Assembly (NCBI RefSeq): GCF_013032855.1
Contig: NZ_WQDA01000001.1
Span: 7,501 to 71,500, forward strand
Length of the DNA: 64,000 nt
Source: Ruegeria arenilitoris
Lineage (GTDB): Bacteria; Pseudomonadota; Alphaproteobacteria; Rhodobacterales; Rhodobacteraceae
Direction: 5' to 3'
Position 1 is the first letter of the stretch, and every line of letters starts with the position of its first letter. Both the position numbers and the translations under genes were made by a program. Positions 1-9,524 of the stretch are shown one piece after another. The notes under the pieces are model-generated. The model was given only the letters and a program-made list of their open reading frames with translations, made no database searches and was not told the origin of the DNA.

Positions 1-1285
<1,285 letters not shown>

Positions 1286-2905
1286 ATGCAATTCGACTAC
1301 GTCATCGTCGGCGGAGGGTCCGCGGGATGTGTGCTGGCCAACCGTCTGAGCGCCAATCCGGGCACGCGGGTCTGCCTGCTTGAGGCGGGCGGGGGTGGGA
1401 ACAGTATTCTGGTGCGGATGCCTGCCGCTGTGGTCGCCATGCTGCCGGGGCGACCCAAGATCAACAACTGGGCCTTTGAAACGGTGCCGCAACCGGGGTT
1501 GAATGGGCGCACGGGCTATCAGCCGCGCGGCCGCGCCTTGGGCGGGTCCAGCGCGATCAACGCAATGCTTTATGTGCGCGGGCAGCGGCAGGATTATGAC
1601 GGCTGGGCCGATCTGGGCTGCGAGGGCTGGGACTGGGACAGCGTTCTGCCCTATTTCAAACGGTCCGAGAACAACGAACGCGGTGCGGATGACCTGCATG
1701 GCGCCGACGGCCCGCTTCAGGTGTCCGACCAGAAAGAAGAACGCCCGATCACGCGCGCCTTCGTCGAGGCCGCCGCCCAGTTGCAACACAAGGTGACTGA
1801 CGATTTCAATCGCGGCGACAACGAAGGCGCGGGACTGTACCAGGTCACCCAGTTCCACGACCCCGCCAAAAACGGCGAGCGGTGCTCGGCCGCCGCGGCC
1901 TATCTGTTTCCTGTCATGGACCGGCCTAACCTGACGGTCATCACCGGGGCTCAGGCGCGCGAGATCACCTTTGACGGCCACCGCGCCACGGGCGTGATCT
2001 ATCGCCAGGGCGGCAAGGGCGCCGATCTCACCGTCACCGCCGCGCGCGAGGTTCTGGTCTGCTCGGGCGCGCTGAAATCGCCGCAACTGCTGCAGATGTC
2101 GGGCATCGGCGACCCCGAGGACCTGAGCCCGCATGGAATCGCCGTCCGCCACGCGCTGCCGGGCGTGGGTAAGAACCTGCAGGATCACCTGGATTTCATC
2201 CTGGCCTACAAGACAAAGGACACCGACAATTTCGGCATCGGCGCCGCCGGTACGGTGGGGCTGGTCAAACACCTTTTGCGGTGGCGCAAGACCGGTGTGT
2301 CGATGGCGGCCACCCCCTTTGCGGAAGGCGCGGCCTTTCTGAAGACCTCTCCCGATCTGGACCGCCCCGACATCCAACTGCATTTCACCATCGCGCTGGT
2401 AGATGACCACGCGCGCAAACTGCACCTGGGCTACGGGTTCAGCTGCCATATCTGCAAACTGCGCCCCGAAAGCCGCGGCACCGTTTCGCTGCACAGCGCC
2501 GACCCCTTTGCCGCCCCGGCGATCGACCCGGCCTTTCTGTCCGACCCGCGCGATTTGGACACGATGATCAAGGGCGCGCGGATGACGCGCGAAATCCTCG
2601 AGGCACCGGCCCTCGCCAAATACCGCCACAAGGAAATGTTCGGAACCGACACCGCCCGGACCGACCCGGATTGGGAAGGCCATATCCGCGCGCGGGCCGA
2701 TACGATCTATCACTCCGTGGGCACCTGCAAGATGGGGGTGGACGATTTGGCAGTGGTCGATCCGCAGCTGCGCGTGCGTGGGCTGCAGGGGCTGCGGGTG
2801 GTCGATGCCTCGGTCATGCCGACGCTGGTCTCGGGCAACACCAACGCCCCCACGATCATGATCGCGGAAAAGGCCGCCGACATGATCCTGGCGGATGTGG
2901 TCTGA
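1286..2905 (+). CDS. GMC family FAD-dependent oxidoreductase (choline/alcohol dehydrogenase-like)
   Basis: 539-residue flavoprotein oxidising an alcohol group. It has the dinucleotide-binding VGGGSAG at residues 8-14, GMC signature 1 (GRALGGSSAINAMLYVRG, 82-99) and GMC signature 2 around 258-273 (GALKSPQLLQMSGIG). The catalytic His is in YHSVGTCKMG near 475, and the C-terminal SGNTNAPT block is present. Length and both signatures match BetA/AlkJ-type dehydrogenases. Substrate cannot be told: there is no betB or betI neighbour, so choline is not supported by context. It ends immediately before the convergent SDR gene. No signal peptide, so it is probably cytoplasmic or a peripheral membrane protein. 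Confidence 0.9.
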   Translation: MQFDYVIVGGGSAGCVLANRLSANPGTRVCLLEAGGGGNSILVRMPAAVVAMLPGRPKINNWAFETVPQPGLNGRTGYQPRGRALGGSSAINAMLYVRGQRQDYDGWADLGCEGWDWDSVLPYFKRSENNERGADDLHGADGPLQVSDQKEERPITRAFVEAAAQLQHKVTDDFNRGDNEGAGLYQVTQFHDPAKNGERCSAAAAYLFPVMDRPNLTVITGAQAREITFDGHRATGVIYRQGGKGADLTVTAAREVLVCSGALKSPQLLQMSGIGDPEDLSPHGIAVRHALPGVGKNLQDHLDFILAYKTKDTDNFGIGAAGTVGLVKHLLRWRKTGVSMAATPFAEGAAFLKTSPDLDRPDIQLHFTIALVDDHARKLHLGYGFSCHICKLRPESRGTVSLHSADPFAAPAIDPAFLSDPRDLDTMIKGARMTREILEAPALAKYRHKEMFGTDTARTDPDWEGHIRARADTIYHSVGTCKMGVDDLAVVDPQLRVRGLQGLRVVDASVMPTLVSGNTNAPTIMIAEKAADMILADVV

Positions 2906-3766
2906 TCAGTCGCCGTTCAACGTCTGATCCGCGTGCAGCGCCTCAAGGCCCACGCGGTAGTTGGGATATTTCAACGTCACGCCCAGATCGGTCTTGATCC
3001 GGTCGTTCCGAACGCGCTTATTCTCGTTGTAGAAACTGCGGGCCATCGGCGTCAGGTCGGCCGTGTCGAAATCCACCGCAGGCGGCAGCGGCAGGCCCTG
3101 AAGTTGCGCGGCATAGCCGATCACGTCCTGTGGCGGCACCGGTTCGTCATCGCATACATTGTAGATCGCGCCCGGATCAGGACGTCGCATCGACGCCTCG
3201 AGCACCTGCGCAATGTCTTCGACATGAATACGAGAAAACACCTGCCCCGGCTTGATGATCCGCCGCAGACCGCCTTTTTTCAGCTTGGAAAACGGCCCCC
3301 GGCCCGGCCCGTAGATGCCCGCAAGGCGAAAAATGTGCAGCGGCAGGCCGGGGATCGCGGCCCAGTCCTGCTCGGCCCGCAACCGCCAGCGCCCGCGCTC
3401 GGCCGTGGGTGTCGCCGGCGTGGTTTCATCGACCCAGTCCCCCTGGTGGTCGCCATAGACGGCGGTGGTCGACAGGTACCCGACCCAGTCGAACTGACCG
3501 GCGCGCGCGGCAATCTCATCCCGCAGGGCGGCCAGAACCGGATCTCCCTTGGCCGTGGGCGCGGTCGAGATCAGCAGATGCGTGACCCCGTCCAGATCGG
3601 GGGCCTCGCCCGGCCAGACCAGCGGTTCGGCCCCGGCGGCGCGGATGGCGTCCTTCTCGGCGGCATCGCGGGTGGTTCCGACGATGCGCCAACCCTTGGG
3701 GGCCAGCCGGCGCGACAGGGCGCGGGCGGTATAGCCGTGCCCGAATGAAAAAAGCGTTCCAGTCAT
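2906..3766 (-). CDS. SDR / NAD-dependent epimerase family protein (YeeZ-like)
   Basis: 286-residue short-chain dehydrogenase-like protein. The N-terminal glycine motif FGHGYTARAL (residues 8-17) replaces the usual GxxGxxG, as in atypical YeeZ-type SDRs. An active-site-like STTAVYGD follows near 100 and a substrate-domain segment RLAGIYGPGRGPF further on. The ATG at 3766 was chosen because homology starts there; the open frame upstream would run through the divergent methyltransferase. Its stop abuts the GMC gene stop. Function unassigned; many relatives act on nucleotide sugars. Confidence 0.8.
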   Translation of the reverse strand: MTGTLFSFGHGYTARALSRRLAPKGWRIVGTTRDAAEKDAIRAAGAEPLVWPGEAPDLDGVTHLLISTAPTAKGDPVLAALRDEIAARAGQFDWVGYLSTTAVYGDHQGDWVDETTPATPTAERGRWRLRAEQDWAAIPGLPLHIFRLAGIYGPGRGPFSKLKKGGLRRIIKPGQVFSRIHVEDIAQVLEASMRRPDPGAIYNVCDDEPVPPQDVIGYAAQLQGLPLPPAVDFDTADLTPMARSFYNENKRVRNDRIKTDLGVTLKYPNYRVGLEALHADQTLNGD

Positions 3767-3853
3767 GGCCCCTTGATGATCGCGCCGCGGGCGGGATGCA
3801 AGCGCCGGATGGCCGCACTTGATTCGAATCCCCGCCTGCGCCTTCATGGTGTC

Positions 3854-4489
3854 ATGAGTGATGACAAACCCAGCCTGCACGCGGCCTATGCGCTGAAAAC
3901 TCCGGCAGACAACAAACGGCTCTATGCCGAATGGGCCGGAGATTACGATCGCGGTTTCGCCGCGCGCGAGGATTACCAGCTGCATATCCACACCGCCCGC
4001 GCCTTTGTCGGCGCCGGGGGACAGGGTCCGGTGCTGGATGTGGGCGCGGGAACCGGCCTGTGCGGCGCCGTTCTGGCCGATCTGGGCGTGGGGCCGATCG
4101 ACGCCACCGACATCAGCGCCGAGATGCTGGACAAGGCGATGCGCAAGGACATCTACCGCGACGCGATCGAGGCTGACCTGAACGAAGGCATCCCGGTTCC
4201 GCGCGACAGTTATTCGGGCATCGTGTCGTCGGGCACCTTCACCCACGGCCATCTGGGCCCCGAGGTTCTGCCCGCCCTGCTGCGGGTGGCCCGGCCCGGG
4301 GCGCAATTCGCCCTGTCGATCAACGCCAAACACTTCGAGGCGCTGGGATTCGCAACCGCCTTCGACAAGCTGCAGGCCGAGGGCCGGATAGAACATCTGA
4401 CCCTGACCCCGGTTCGCATCTATGGCGATCTGGCCGCCGGCCCCAACAAGGACGACACCGCGCTGATCGCCCTGTTCGAGAAATCCTGA
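3854..4489 (+). CDS. Class I SAM-dependent methyltransferase
   Basis: 211-residue methyltransferase. SAM-binding motif I is VLDVGAGTGLCG (residues 60-71), followed by an acidic residue at the end of the next strand (DATDIS, 83-88) and motif IV-like SSGTFTHGH. The start at 3854 is preferred over an in-frame upstream codon at 3773 because family homology begins with the AYALKTPADN segment. The small-molecule substrate is unknown. It is divergent from the SDR and convergent with the crotonase gene six bases downstream. Confidence 0.82.
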   Translation: MSDDKPSLHAAYALKTPADNKRLYAEWAGDYDRGFAAREDYQLHIHTARAFVGAGGQGPVLDVGAGTGLCGAVLADLGVGPIDATDISAEMLDKAMRKDIYRDAIEADLNEGIPVPRDSYSGIVSSGTFTHGHLGPEVLPALLRVARPGAQFALSINAKHFEALGFATAFDKLQAEGRIEHLTLTPVRIYGDLAAGPNKDDTALIALFEKS

Positions 4490-4495
4490 TCCGCC

Positions 4496-5281
4496 TCAGC
4501 GGCCCTTCCAGACCGGGTCGCGTTTCTCGGCGAAAGCGCGAGCCCCTTCCAGATTGTCATCGGAGCCATAGAGCACATCGACCGTGCGCAGCTGGCGTTT
4601 GGTGATGCGGTTCATGATGTCTTGGAACTTGGAATCCTCGGCCTCGCGGACGATCTCCTTGATCGAGGCATAGACCAACGGCGGGCCGCTCGCCAGCAGG
4701 CGCGCCAGCTCCCACGCCCGGTCCATCAACTGGTCCGCCGGGACGATCTCATTCACCAAGCCCCAGCGGTGCGCTTCTTCGGCGTCGAACCAGCGGCCGG
4801 TCAGCAGCAGTTCCATCGCAATGTGATAGGGGATGCGCTTGGGCAGCTTGACACTGGCCGCATCCGCCACTGTGCCCGAACGGATTTCCGGCAGGGCAAA
4901 GGTGGCGTGATCGGCGGCCAGGATCATGTCGGCGCTCAGGGCCAGCTCCAGCCCGCCGCCACAGGCGATGCCGTTCACGGCGGCAATCACCGGCTTGTTC
5001 ATGTCGCGCAACTCCTGCAAGCCACCGAAACCGCCGACGCCGTAATCGCCGTCCACCGCATCGCCCTCGGCCGCGGCCTTCAGGTCCCAGCCGGGGCAGA
5101 AGAATTTTTCGCCGCCCCCCGTCAGGATCGCCACGCGCAGGTCAGGATCATCGCGAAAGTCGCGGAACACTTCGCCCATGACACGGCTGGTCGCCAAGTC
5201 GATCGCGTTCGCCTTGGGCCGGTCCAACGTGACCTGAAGGATTGCACCATCGCGGTAGGTTTTGATCGGGTTCATGGTCAT
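4496..5281 (-). CDS. Enoyl-CoA hydratase/isomerase family (carnitinyl-CoA dehydratase-like)
   Basis: 261-residue crotonase, exactly the usual CaiD length. The oxyanion-hole block NGIACGGGLELALSAD (residues 103-117) gives Glu112, and ALPEIRSG gives Glu132, the two acid/base residues of hydratases. It hydrates or dehydrates a 2-enoyl-CoA. It is last in a three-gene minus-strand set: acyl-CoA dehydrogenase, ADP-forming acyl-CoA ligase, this gene, with four-base ATGA overlaps at each junction, so translation is coupled. The set reads as activation, alpha-beta oxidation and hydration of one acid. Carnitinyl-CoA is suggested by resemblance only. A second ATG at 5275 is an equally possible start. 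Confidence 0.88.
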   Translation of the reverse strand: MTMNPIKTYRDGAILQVTLDRPKANAIDLATSRVMGEVFRDFRDDPDLRVAILTGGGEKFFCPGWDLKAAAEGDAVDGDYGVGGFGGLQELRDMNKPVIAAVNGIACGGGLELALSADMILAADHATFALPEIRSGTVADAASVKLPKRIPYHIAMELLLTGRWFDAEEAHRWGLVNEIVPADQLMDRAWELARLLASGPPLVYASIKEIVREAEDSKFQDIMNRITKRQLRTVDVLYGSDDNLEGARAFAEKRDPVWKGR

Positions 5282-7341
5282 GCCTTTCGGATCAGGGCAT
5301 CAACGGCGACCACACTGTCGGCCGCGCAGATGAGAGGGTTGATTTCAACTTCGTCCACGACCGCCGCGTTGGCAATGACGTAGTTCTGCACCGCCATGGC
5401 CACCCGCACGACCGCATCGATATCCACGCCGGGCTTGCCCCGATATCCGCTCAACACGGGCGCACAGGCCAGCTTGCCCAGCGCGTCGCGGACCGCAGAC
5501 GGCGTGGACGGGATCAGGATTGAGGTCGAGTCGCGCAGGATCTCGGTCAGAACCCCGCCCGCCCCAAGGGTCAGCACATAGCCATGCGCCGGGTCGCGGG
5601 TGACGCCGATCAATAGCTCGACAATCCCGGCCGGGGCCATTTCCTCGATCAGAACCTCATCGGTGCCGATTGATCTCGCGACCTCGGGCAGATCTTGTCC
5701 AGAAACGCCCAGCCGCACCGCGCCATGTTCGGATTTGTGCGCCAGGCCAACGCCTTTCACCGCAAAGGGTCCGCTCAGACCGTCCACCGCCATTTCCGCC
5801 CGATCCGCCCGCGCGACGACCGAGCGGGGAACCGGCACGCCGCAAGCGGCCAGTTCGGCCTTGGCCTGGGCCTCGGTCAGAGCGGTTGTGGCCGCATTGG
5901 CGGCGGGCAGCAAAACCGGCTCCTGCGGTTCGGGATGCGGGCGTGCTGCAGCGCGTGTCGCCGCCAGCGCCTCACGCAGCCCGGCAAAAGGCACAACACC
6001 GCCCGCCATCAACCGCTCGGCCACGTCCTCGGGCATCAGTTCCGGCAAGGTCGCGGCCACGGCAAAGGGCCTGCCGGTTTCGCGCGCGCAGGTCAACGCC
6101 GCACGGGTGGCGCAGTCCCAATCGGTGGGATCGGTGTGAGGGTAGTCAACGATCGAGATCGTCATCGCCACATGCGGCCCCGTCATCGCCGACCAAGCCC
6201 GCGCCATCGCGTCAGCGTCGCGCCAGATATAGGTGTGGTAGTCCAGTGGATTGGCCAGCGCCACCATCGGCCCCAGCGCCGCGCGCAGGCCCGAAACCTG
6301 ATCTACGGTGAGCGGCGGAAAGTGCAGGCCGGTTCCCTCGGCCATGTCGGCGGCCAGGCTGGCCTCGCCACCGGAACAGCTGATCGTCGCCACTCCGGTC
6401 CCGTCCAGCGGCCCGGTGACATGCAACAGCTTCAGTGTTTCCAGAAACGCGGGCACGTCGTTCAGCCGCGCGATTCCCAACCGATCCAGAAATGCTTGCG
6501 CCCCGGCATCACCCCCCGCCAGCGACGCAGTGTGCGAAATGGTCGCCGCCTGCGCCTGTGCTGACCGCCCCACCTTGAGGGCCACGATCGGTACGCCCCG
6601 GTCACGCGCCTTGGCCGCCAGCGCGTCCCATTTGCGTAGGTCGCCGAAGCCCTCGACATGCAGGCCGATGGCGGTGATCCGGTCATCCTCCAGCAGCGCC
6701 ATGGCGATTTCGGCCTGATGGGTTTGCGCTTGATTCCCGCAGGTCAGCATGAAGGCCAGCGGCAGCGCCCGGCGCTGCATGGTCATGTTGATGGCAATGT
6801 TCGAGCTTTGCGTCAGAATCGCGACGCCCCTTTCCACCGGGCGCATCCCGTGCTGGTCGGGCCAGATCGCCACCCCGTCCAACCCGTTGACGAAGCCGTA
6901 ACAGTTGGGGCCGAGGATCGGCATGTCCCCCGCTGCAGTTACAAGCTGCACCTGCAAGTCGGCCCCATCGGCGTCCTCGGCCTGCGCCTCGGTAAAGCCC
7001 GAGGCGAAACACACCGCCCCGCCCGCGCCGATGCGGGACAGAACCTCGACCGCCTCGATGGTGGCGCGGCGATTGATGCCGACAAAGGCCGCGTCGGGCG
7101 CTTGGGGCAGGTCCTCGATCGTGGCAAAGACGCGCTCGCCTGCCACCGCGCCGGCCTTGGGATGCACCGGCCAGACCGGGCCCGTGAAGCCCAGTTTCCG
7201 CACCTGCCGGATGACCTCGGCGCACCATGCGCCCCCGCCGATCACCGCCAGCGAACGGAACCCCAGCATCCGCCTCAGCGCGGCGAGTTTTCCCGGCGCG
7301 AGCGCATCCGCCGCGCCGATCAGGCCCGGCGCCACGTTCAT
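5278..7341 (-). CDS. ADP-forming acyl-CoA synthetase (acetate-CoA ligase family, fused alpha-beta)
   Basis: 687-residue fused NDP-forming acyl-CoA ligase. It has an N-terminal CoA-binding Rossmann domain (roughly 30-150) and a succinyl-CoA-ligase-like flavodoxin domain with the phosphohistidine loop ISHTASLAGGD (His270). The C-terminal ATP-grasp domain is from about 480, with AVKGVGLAHKSE. It makes an acyl-CoA from acid, CoA and ATP, or the reverse with ATP gain. It overlaps the dehydrogenase stop and the crotonase start by four bases each. The natural acid is unknown; the flanking genes suggest one that is then desaturated and hydrated. Confidence 0.88.
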   Translation of the reverse strand: MNVAPGLIGAADALAPGKLAALRRMLGFRSLAVIGGGAWCAEVIRQVRKLGFTGPVWPVHPKAGAVAGERVFATIEDLPQAPDAAFVGINRRATIEAVEVLSRIGAGGAVCFASGFTEAQAEDADGADLQVQLVTAAGDMPILGPNCYGFVNGLDGVAIWPDQHGMRPVERGVAILTQSSNIAINMTMQRRALPLAFMLTCGNQAQTHQAEIAMALLEDDRITAIGLHVEGFGDLRKWDALAAKARDRGVPIVALKVGRSAQAQAATISHTASLAGGDAGAQAFLDRLGIARLNDVPAFLETLKLLHVTGPLDGTGVATISCSGGEASLAADMAEGTGLHFPPLTVDQVSGLRAALGPMVALANPLDYHTYIWRDADAMARAWSAMTGPHVAMTISIVDYPHTDPTDWDCATRAALTCARETGRPFAVAATLPELMPEDVAERLMAGGVVPFAGLREALAATRAAARPHPEPQEPVLLPAANAATTALTEAQAKAELAACGVPVPRSVVARADRAEMAVDGLSGPFAVKGVGLAHKSEHGAVRLGVSGQDLPEVARSIGTDEVLIEEMAPAGIVELLIGVTRDPAHGYVLTLGAGGVLTEILRDSTSILIPSTPSAVRDALGKLACAPVLSGYRGKPGVDIDAVVRVAMAVQNYVIANAAVVDEVEINPLICAADSVVAVDALIRKA

Positions 7342-8498
7342 GCCCCCAACGCGCGCAGCAGGTCGCGGCTGATGATGTGGCGCTGGATCTCGCTGGTGCC
7401 GTCCCAGATCCGTTCCACCCGCGCATCCCGCCAGAACCGTTCCAGCGGATAGTCATCCATCAGACCCATCCCGCCATGCACCTGGATCGCCGCATCGGTC
7501 ACCCGCGCCAGCATTTCCGAGGCATAGAGCTTGGCCGAGGCGATCTCGCGGTTGGCGGGCAGGCCCTTGTCCAGCCGGTCGGCGGCGGCCAGGGTCAGCA
7601 GGTCGGCGGCGTCGATCTCGGTGATCATGTCGGCGACCTGAAAGCTGACGCCCTGAAACTTGCCGATCTTCTGGCCAAACTGTTCGCGGGTGGCGGCATA
7701 GTCCAGCGCATAATCGAAAGCCCGCCGCGCCCGACCCACGCACATGGCCGCCACGGTGATGCGGGTGGCATACAGCCAGGTGTTCATCACCTCGAACCCG
7801 CCATCGACCTCGCCCAGCACCTGTGCATCCGGCAGGCGGCAGTCGTCGAAGTCCAGCACCATATTCTTGTAACCGCGATGGCTGACCGACTTGTAGCCGT
7901 CGCGGATGGTGAAGCCCGGCGTGCCGCGATCGACCAGAAAGGCGGTGATGCGCTTTTTGGGGCCTTTCGGCGTCTGATCCTCGCCCGTGGCGATGAAGAC
8001 GATGATGAAATCGGCATGTTCCGCGCCCGAGATGAAATGCTTGGTGCCATTTACCACCCAATCGCCGCCATCGCGCACGGCCGAGCATTTCATGCCCCGC
8101 ACGTCCGAACCCGCGCCCGGTTCGGTCATCGCCAGCGCGTCCATCTTTTCGCCACGCACGGCGGGCATCAGATAGCGTTCGATCTGATCGCCCTGACAGG
8201 CCATCAGGATGTTCTGCGGCCGCCCGAAGAAATGGTTCAGTGCCATCGACCCGCGCCCCAACTCGCGCTCGACCAGCGCGAATTCCAAGTGGTTCAATCC
8301 GGCACAGCCGACGCTTTCGGGGAAGTTGCAGGCATAGAAGCCCAGCTCGATCGTCTTGCGCTTGATCTCGTCAGCGATCTCTTTCGGCACCTCGCCGGTG
8401 CGTTCAACCAGCTCTTCGTGGGGATAGATTTCCTTTTCCACAAAGCTGCGGACGGTCGAGACGATCATCTCCTGCTCGTCGGTCAGGCCATATTGCAT
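7338..8498 (-). CDS. Acyl-CoA dehydrogenase
   Basis: 386-residue FAD acyl-CoA dehydrogenase, first gene of the acyl-CoA cassette. ACAD blocks are present: AMTEPGAGSDVRG (FAD/substrate contact), TREQFGQKIG, and the C-terminal DGTSEIQRHIISR. The usual catalytic Glu of the EGTS motif is Asp366 here (RIWDGTSE). The alternative Glu position used by isovaleryl-CoA dehydrogenase looks like Thr in the ATRITVAA segment. The enzyme may therefore use Asp as base or have altered chain specificity. It is divergent from the GlxA-type regulator 78 bases away, which probably controls it. Confidence 0.9.
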   Translation of the reverse strand: MQYGLTDEQEMIVSTVRSFVEKEIYPHEELVERTGEVPKEIADEIKRKTIELGFYACNFPESVGCAGLNHLEFALVERELGRGSMALNHFFGRPQNILMACQGDQIERYLMPAVRGEKMDALAMTEPGAGSDVRGMKCSAVRDGGDWVVNGTKHFISGAEHADFIIVFIATGEDQTPKGPKKRITAFLVDRGTPGFTIRDGYKSVSHRGYKNMVLDFDDCRLPDAQVLGEVDGGFEVMNTWLYATRITVAAMCVGRARRAFDYALDYAATREQFGQKIGKFQGVSFQVADMITEIDAADLLTLAAADRLDKGLPANREIASAKLYASEMLARVTDAAIQVHGGMGLMDDYPLERFWRDARVERIWDGTSEIQRHIISRDLLRALGA

Positions 8499-8555
8499 CG
8501 CGGGTCTCCGGTTTCTGGGCGTGCGATAATCCTGACGCAGCTTGAGGTCTCAATA

Positions 8556-8589
8556 ATGCAGAACTAGACTTCGATCATGCAGAAATGGA
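8556..8589. promoter_or_regulatory. 21-bp-spaced direct repeats over the start of the AraC/GlxA regulator gene
   Basis: ATGCAGAACTAGA at 8556 and ATGCAGAAATGGA at 8577 match at 11 of 13 positions and start exactly 21 bases apart, two helical turns. Tandem sites of this spacing are typical of AraC-family operators. The second copy includes the regulator start codon, which would suit autorepression. The acyl-CoA dehydrogenase start is 57 bases away. Confidence 0.45.
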
Positions 8590-9524
8590 GCAAATCACCC
8601 GCCGCACCGCAGCGATTCGGGGTACTTCTGTTCGACGGGTTCTCGAACCATTGCCTGGCCAACACGGTCGAGCCGCTGCGCGCGGCCAACACGCTGTCGG
8701 GGCAGCGACTGTATGACTGGCAATTCCTGTCACTGGATCCGAGGCCGGTCACGTCATCCTCAGGGTTGCAGGTGGCGCCCCACGCGGCGCTTACGGATGC
8801 GGATGGGGATATGCTGCTGGTGATGCCCTCCTACGGGTTTCAGGCACATGGAGGTTGGCGCACCCAGGCGGGGTTGCGTGCGGCGACGCGGCGCTTTCGC
8901 ACCCTCGCCGGGCTGGACACCGGCAGTTGGCTGCTGGCCCAGGCCGGATTGCTGAACGGCCATCGCGCCACGATCCATTGGGAGGAGCTGACCGCGTTCA
9001 CCGAGCGATTCCCCGAAGTCGAGACCTGCCGCGAGCGATATGTCATCGACGGTGACCGCATCACCTGCTCGGGCGCGATGGCCGCCTTCGATCTGGTGAT
9101 GCACCTGATCGGGCAGGATCACGGTCAGGCGCTGGCACTGGAAGTCGCGCAGCTGTTCATGACCCGCGACTCCGCTCGGTCACATTCCGGCGGCGCTGGC
9201 TCGGCCAGTTCGCATGTCAACAAAGCGCTGGCACTGATGCAGGAAAATCTCGAGACCCCTCTGCCGATCCCCGAGATTGCCCGACGCGTGGGACGGTCGC
9301 AAAAAGCGCTGGAATCCCGAATGCGGGCGGACCTGGGGGCCGGGCCGGCCAAGGTCTATCGTCGGATGCGTTTGAACCTTGCGCGCAAGCTGGCCGCGGA
9401 AACCGACCTGAGTGTTGCCGAAATCGCTCTGCGCGCGGGTTATGAGGACCCCAGCGCGCTGACCCGCGCCTTTCGGGCCGAGTTCGGTCTCAGTCCACGA
9501 GCCCTGCGCAGCCGGGCCCGCTAG
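8577..9524 (+). CDS. GlxA family transcriptional regulator (DJ-1/PfpI plus AraC HTH)
   Basis: 315-residue regulator. Residues ~12-180 form a glutamine-amidotransferase-like DJ-1/PfpI ligand domain (FGVLLFDGFSN, VEPLRAAN). Residues ~225-315 form an AraC-type double helix-turn-helix ending in the signature AEIALRAGYEDPSALTRAF. This architecture is shared by regulators of carnitine, glycine betaine and arginine catabolism (CdhR, GbdR, ArgR of Pseudomonas). It is divergent from the acyl-CoA cassette, its likely target. No good Shine-Dalgarno precedes the start. Its 3' end overlaps the convergent hydroxylase gene by four bases. Confidence 0.9.
   Translation: MQKWSKSPAAPQRFGVLLFDGFSNHCLANTVEPLRAANTLSGQRLYDWQFLSLDPRPVTSSSGLQVAPHAALTDADGDMLLVMPSYGFQAHGGWRTQAGLRAATRRFRTLAGLDTGSWLLAQAGLLNGHRATIHWEELTAFTERFPEVETCRERYVIDGDRITCSGAMAAFDLVMHLIGQDHGQALALEVAQLFMTRDSARSHSGGAGSASSHVNKALALMQENLETPLPIPEIARRVGRSQKALESRMRADLGAGPAKVYRRMRLNLARKLAAETDLSVAEIALRAGYEDPSALTRAFRAEFGLSPRALRSRAR

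Noticed and set aside
1286..2905. GMC oxidoreductase as BetA choline dehydrogenase in a bet operon
   Set aside because: No betB, betI or betC nearby; similarity to BetA is family-level only.
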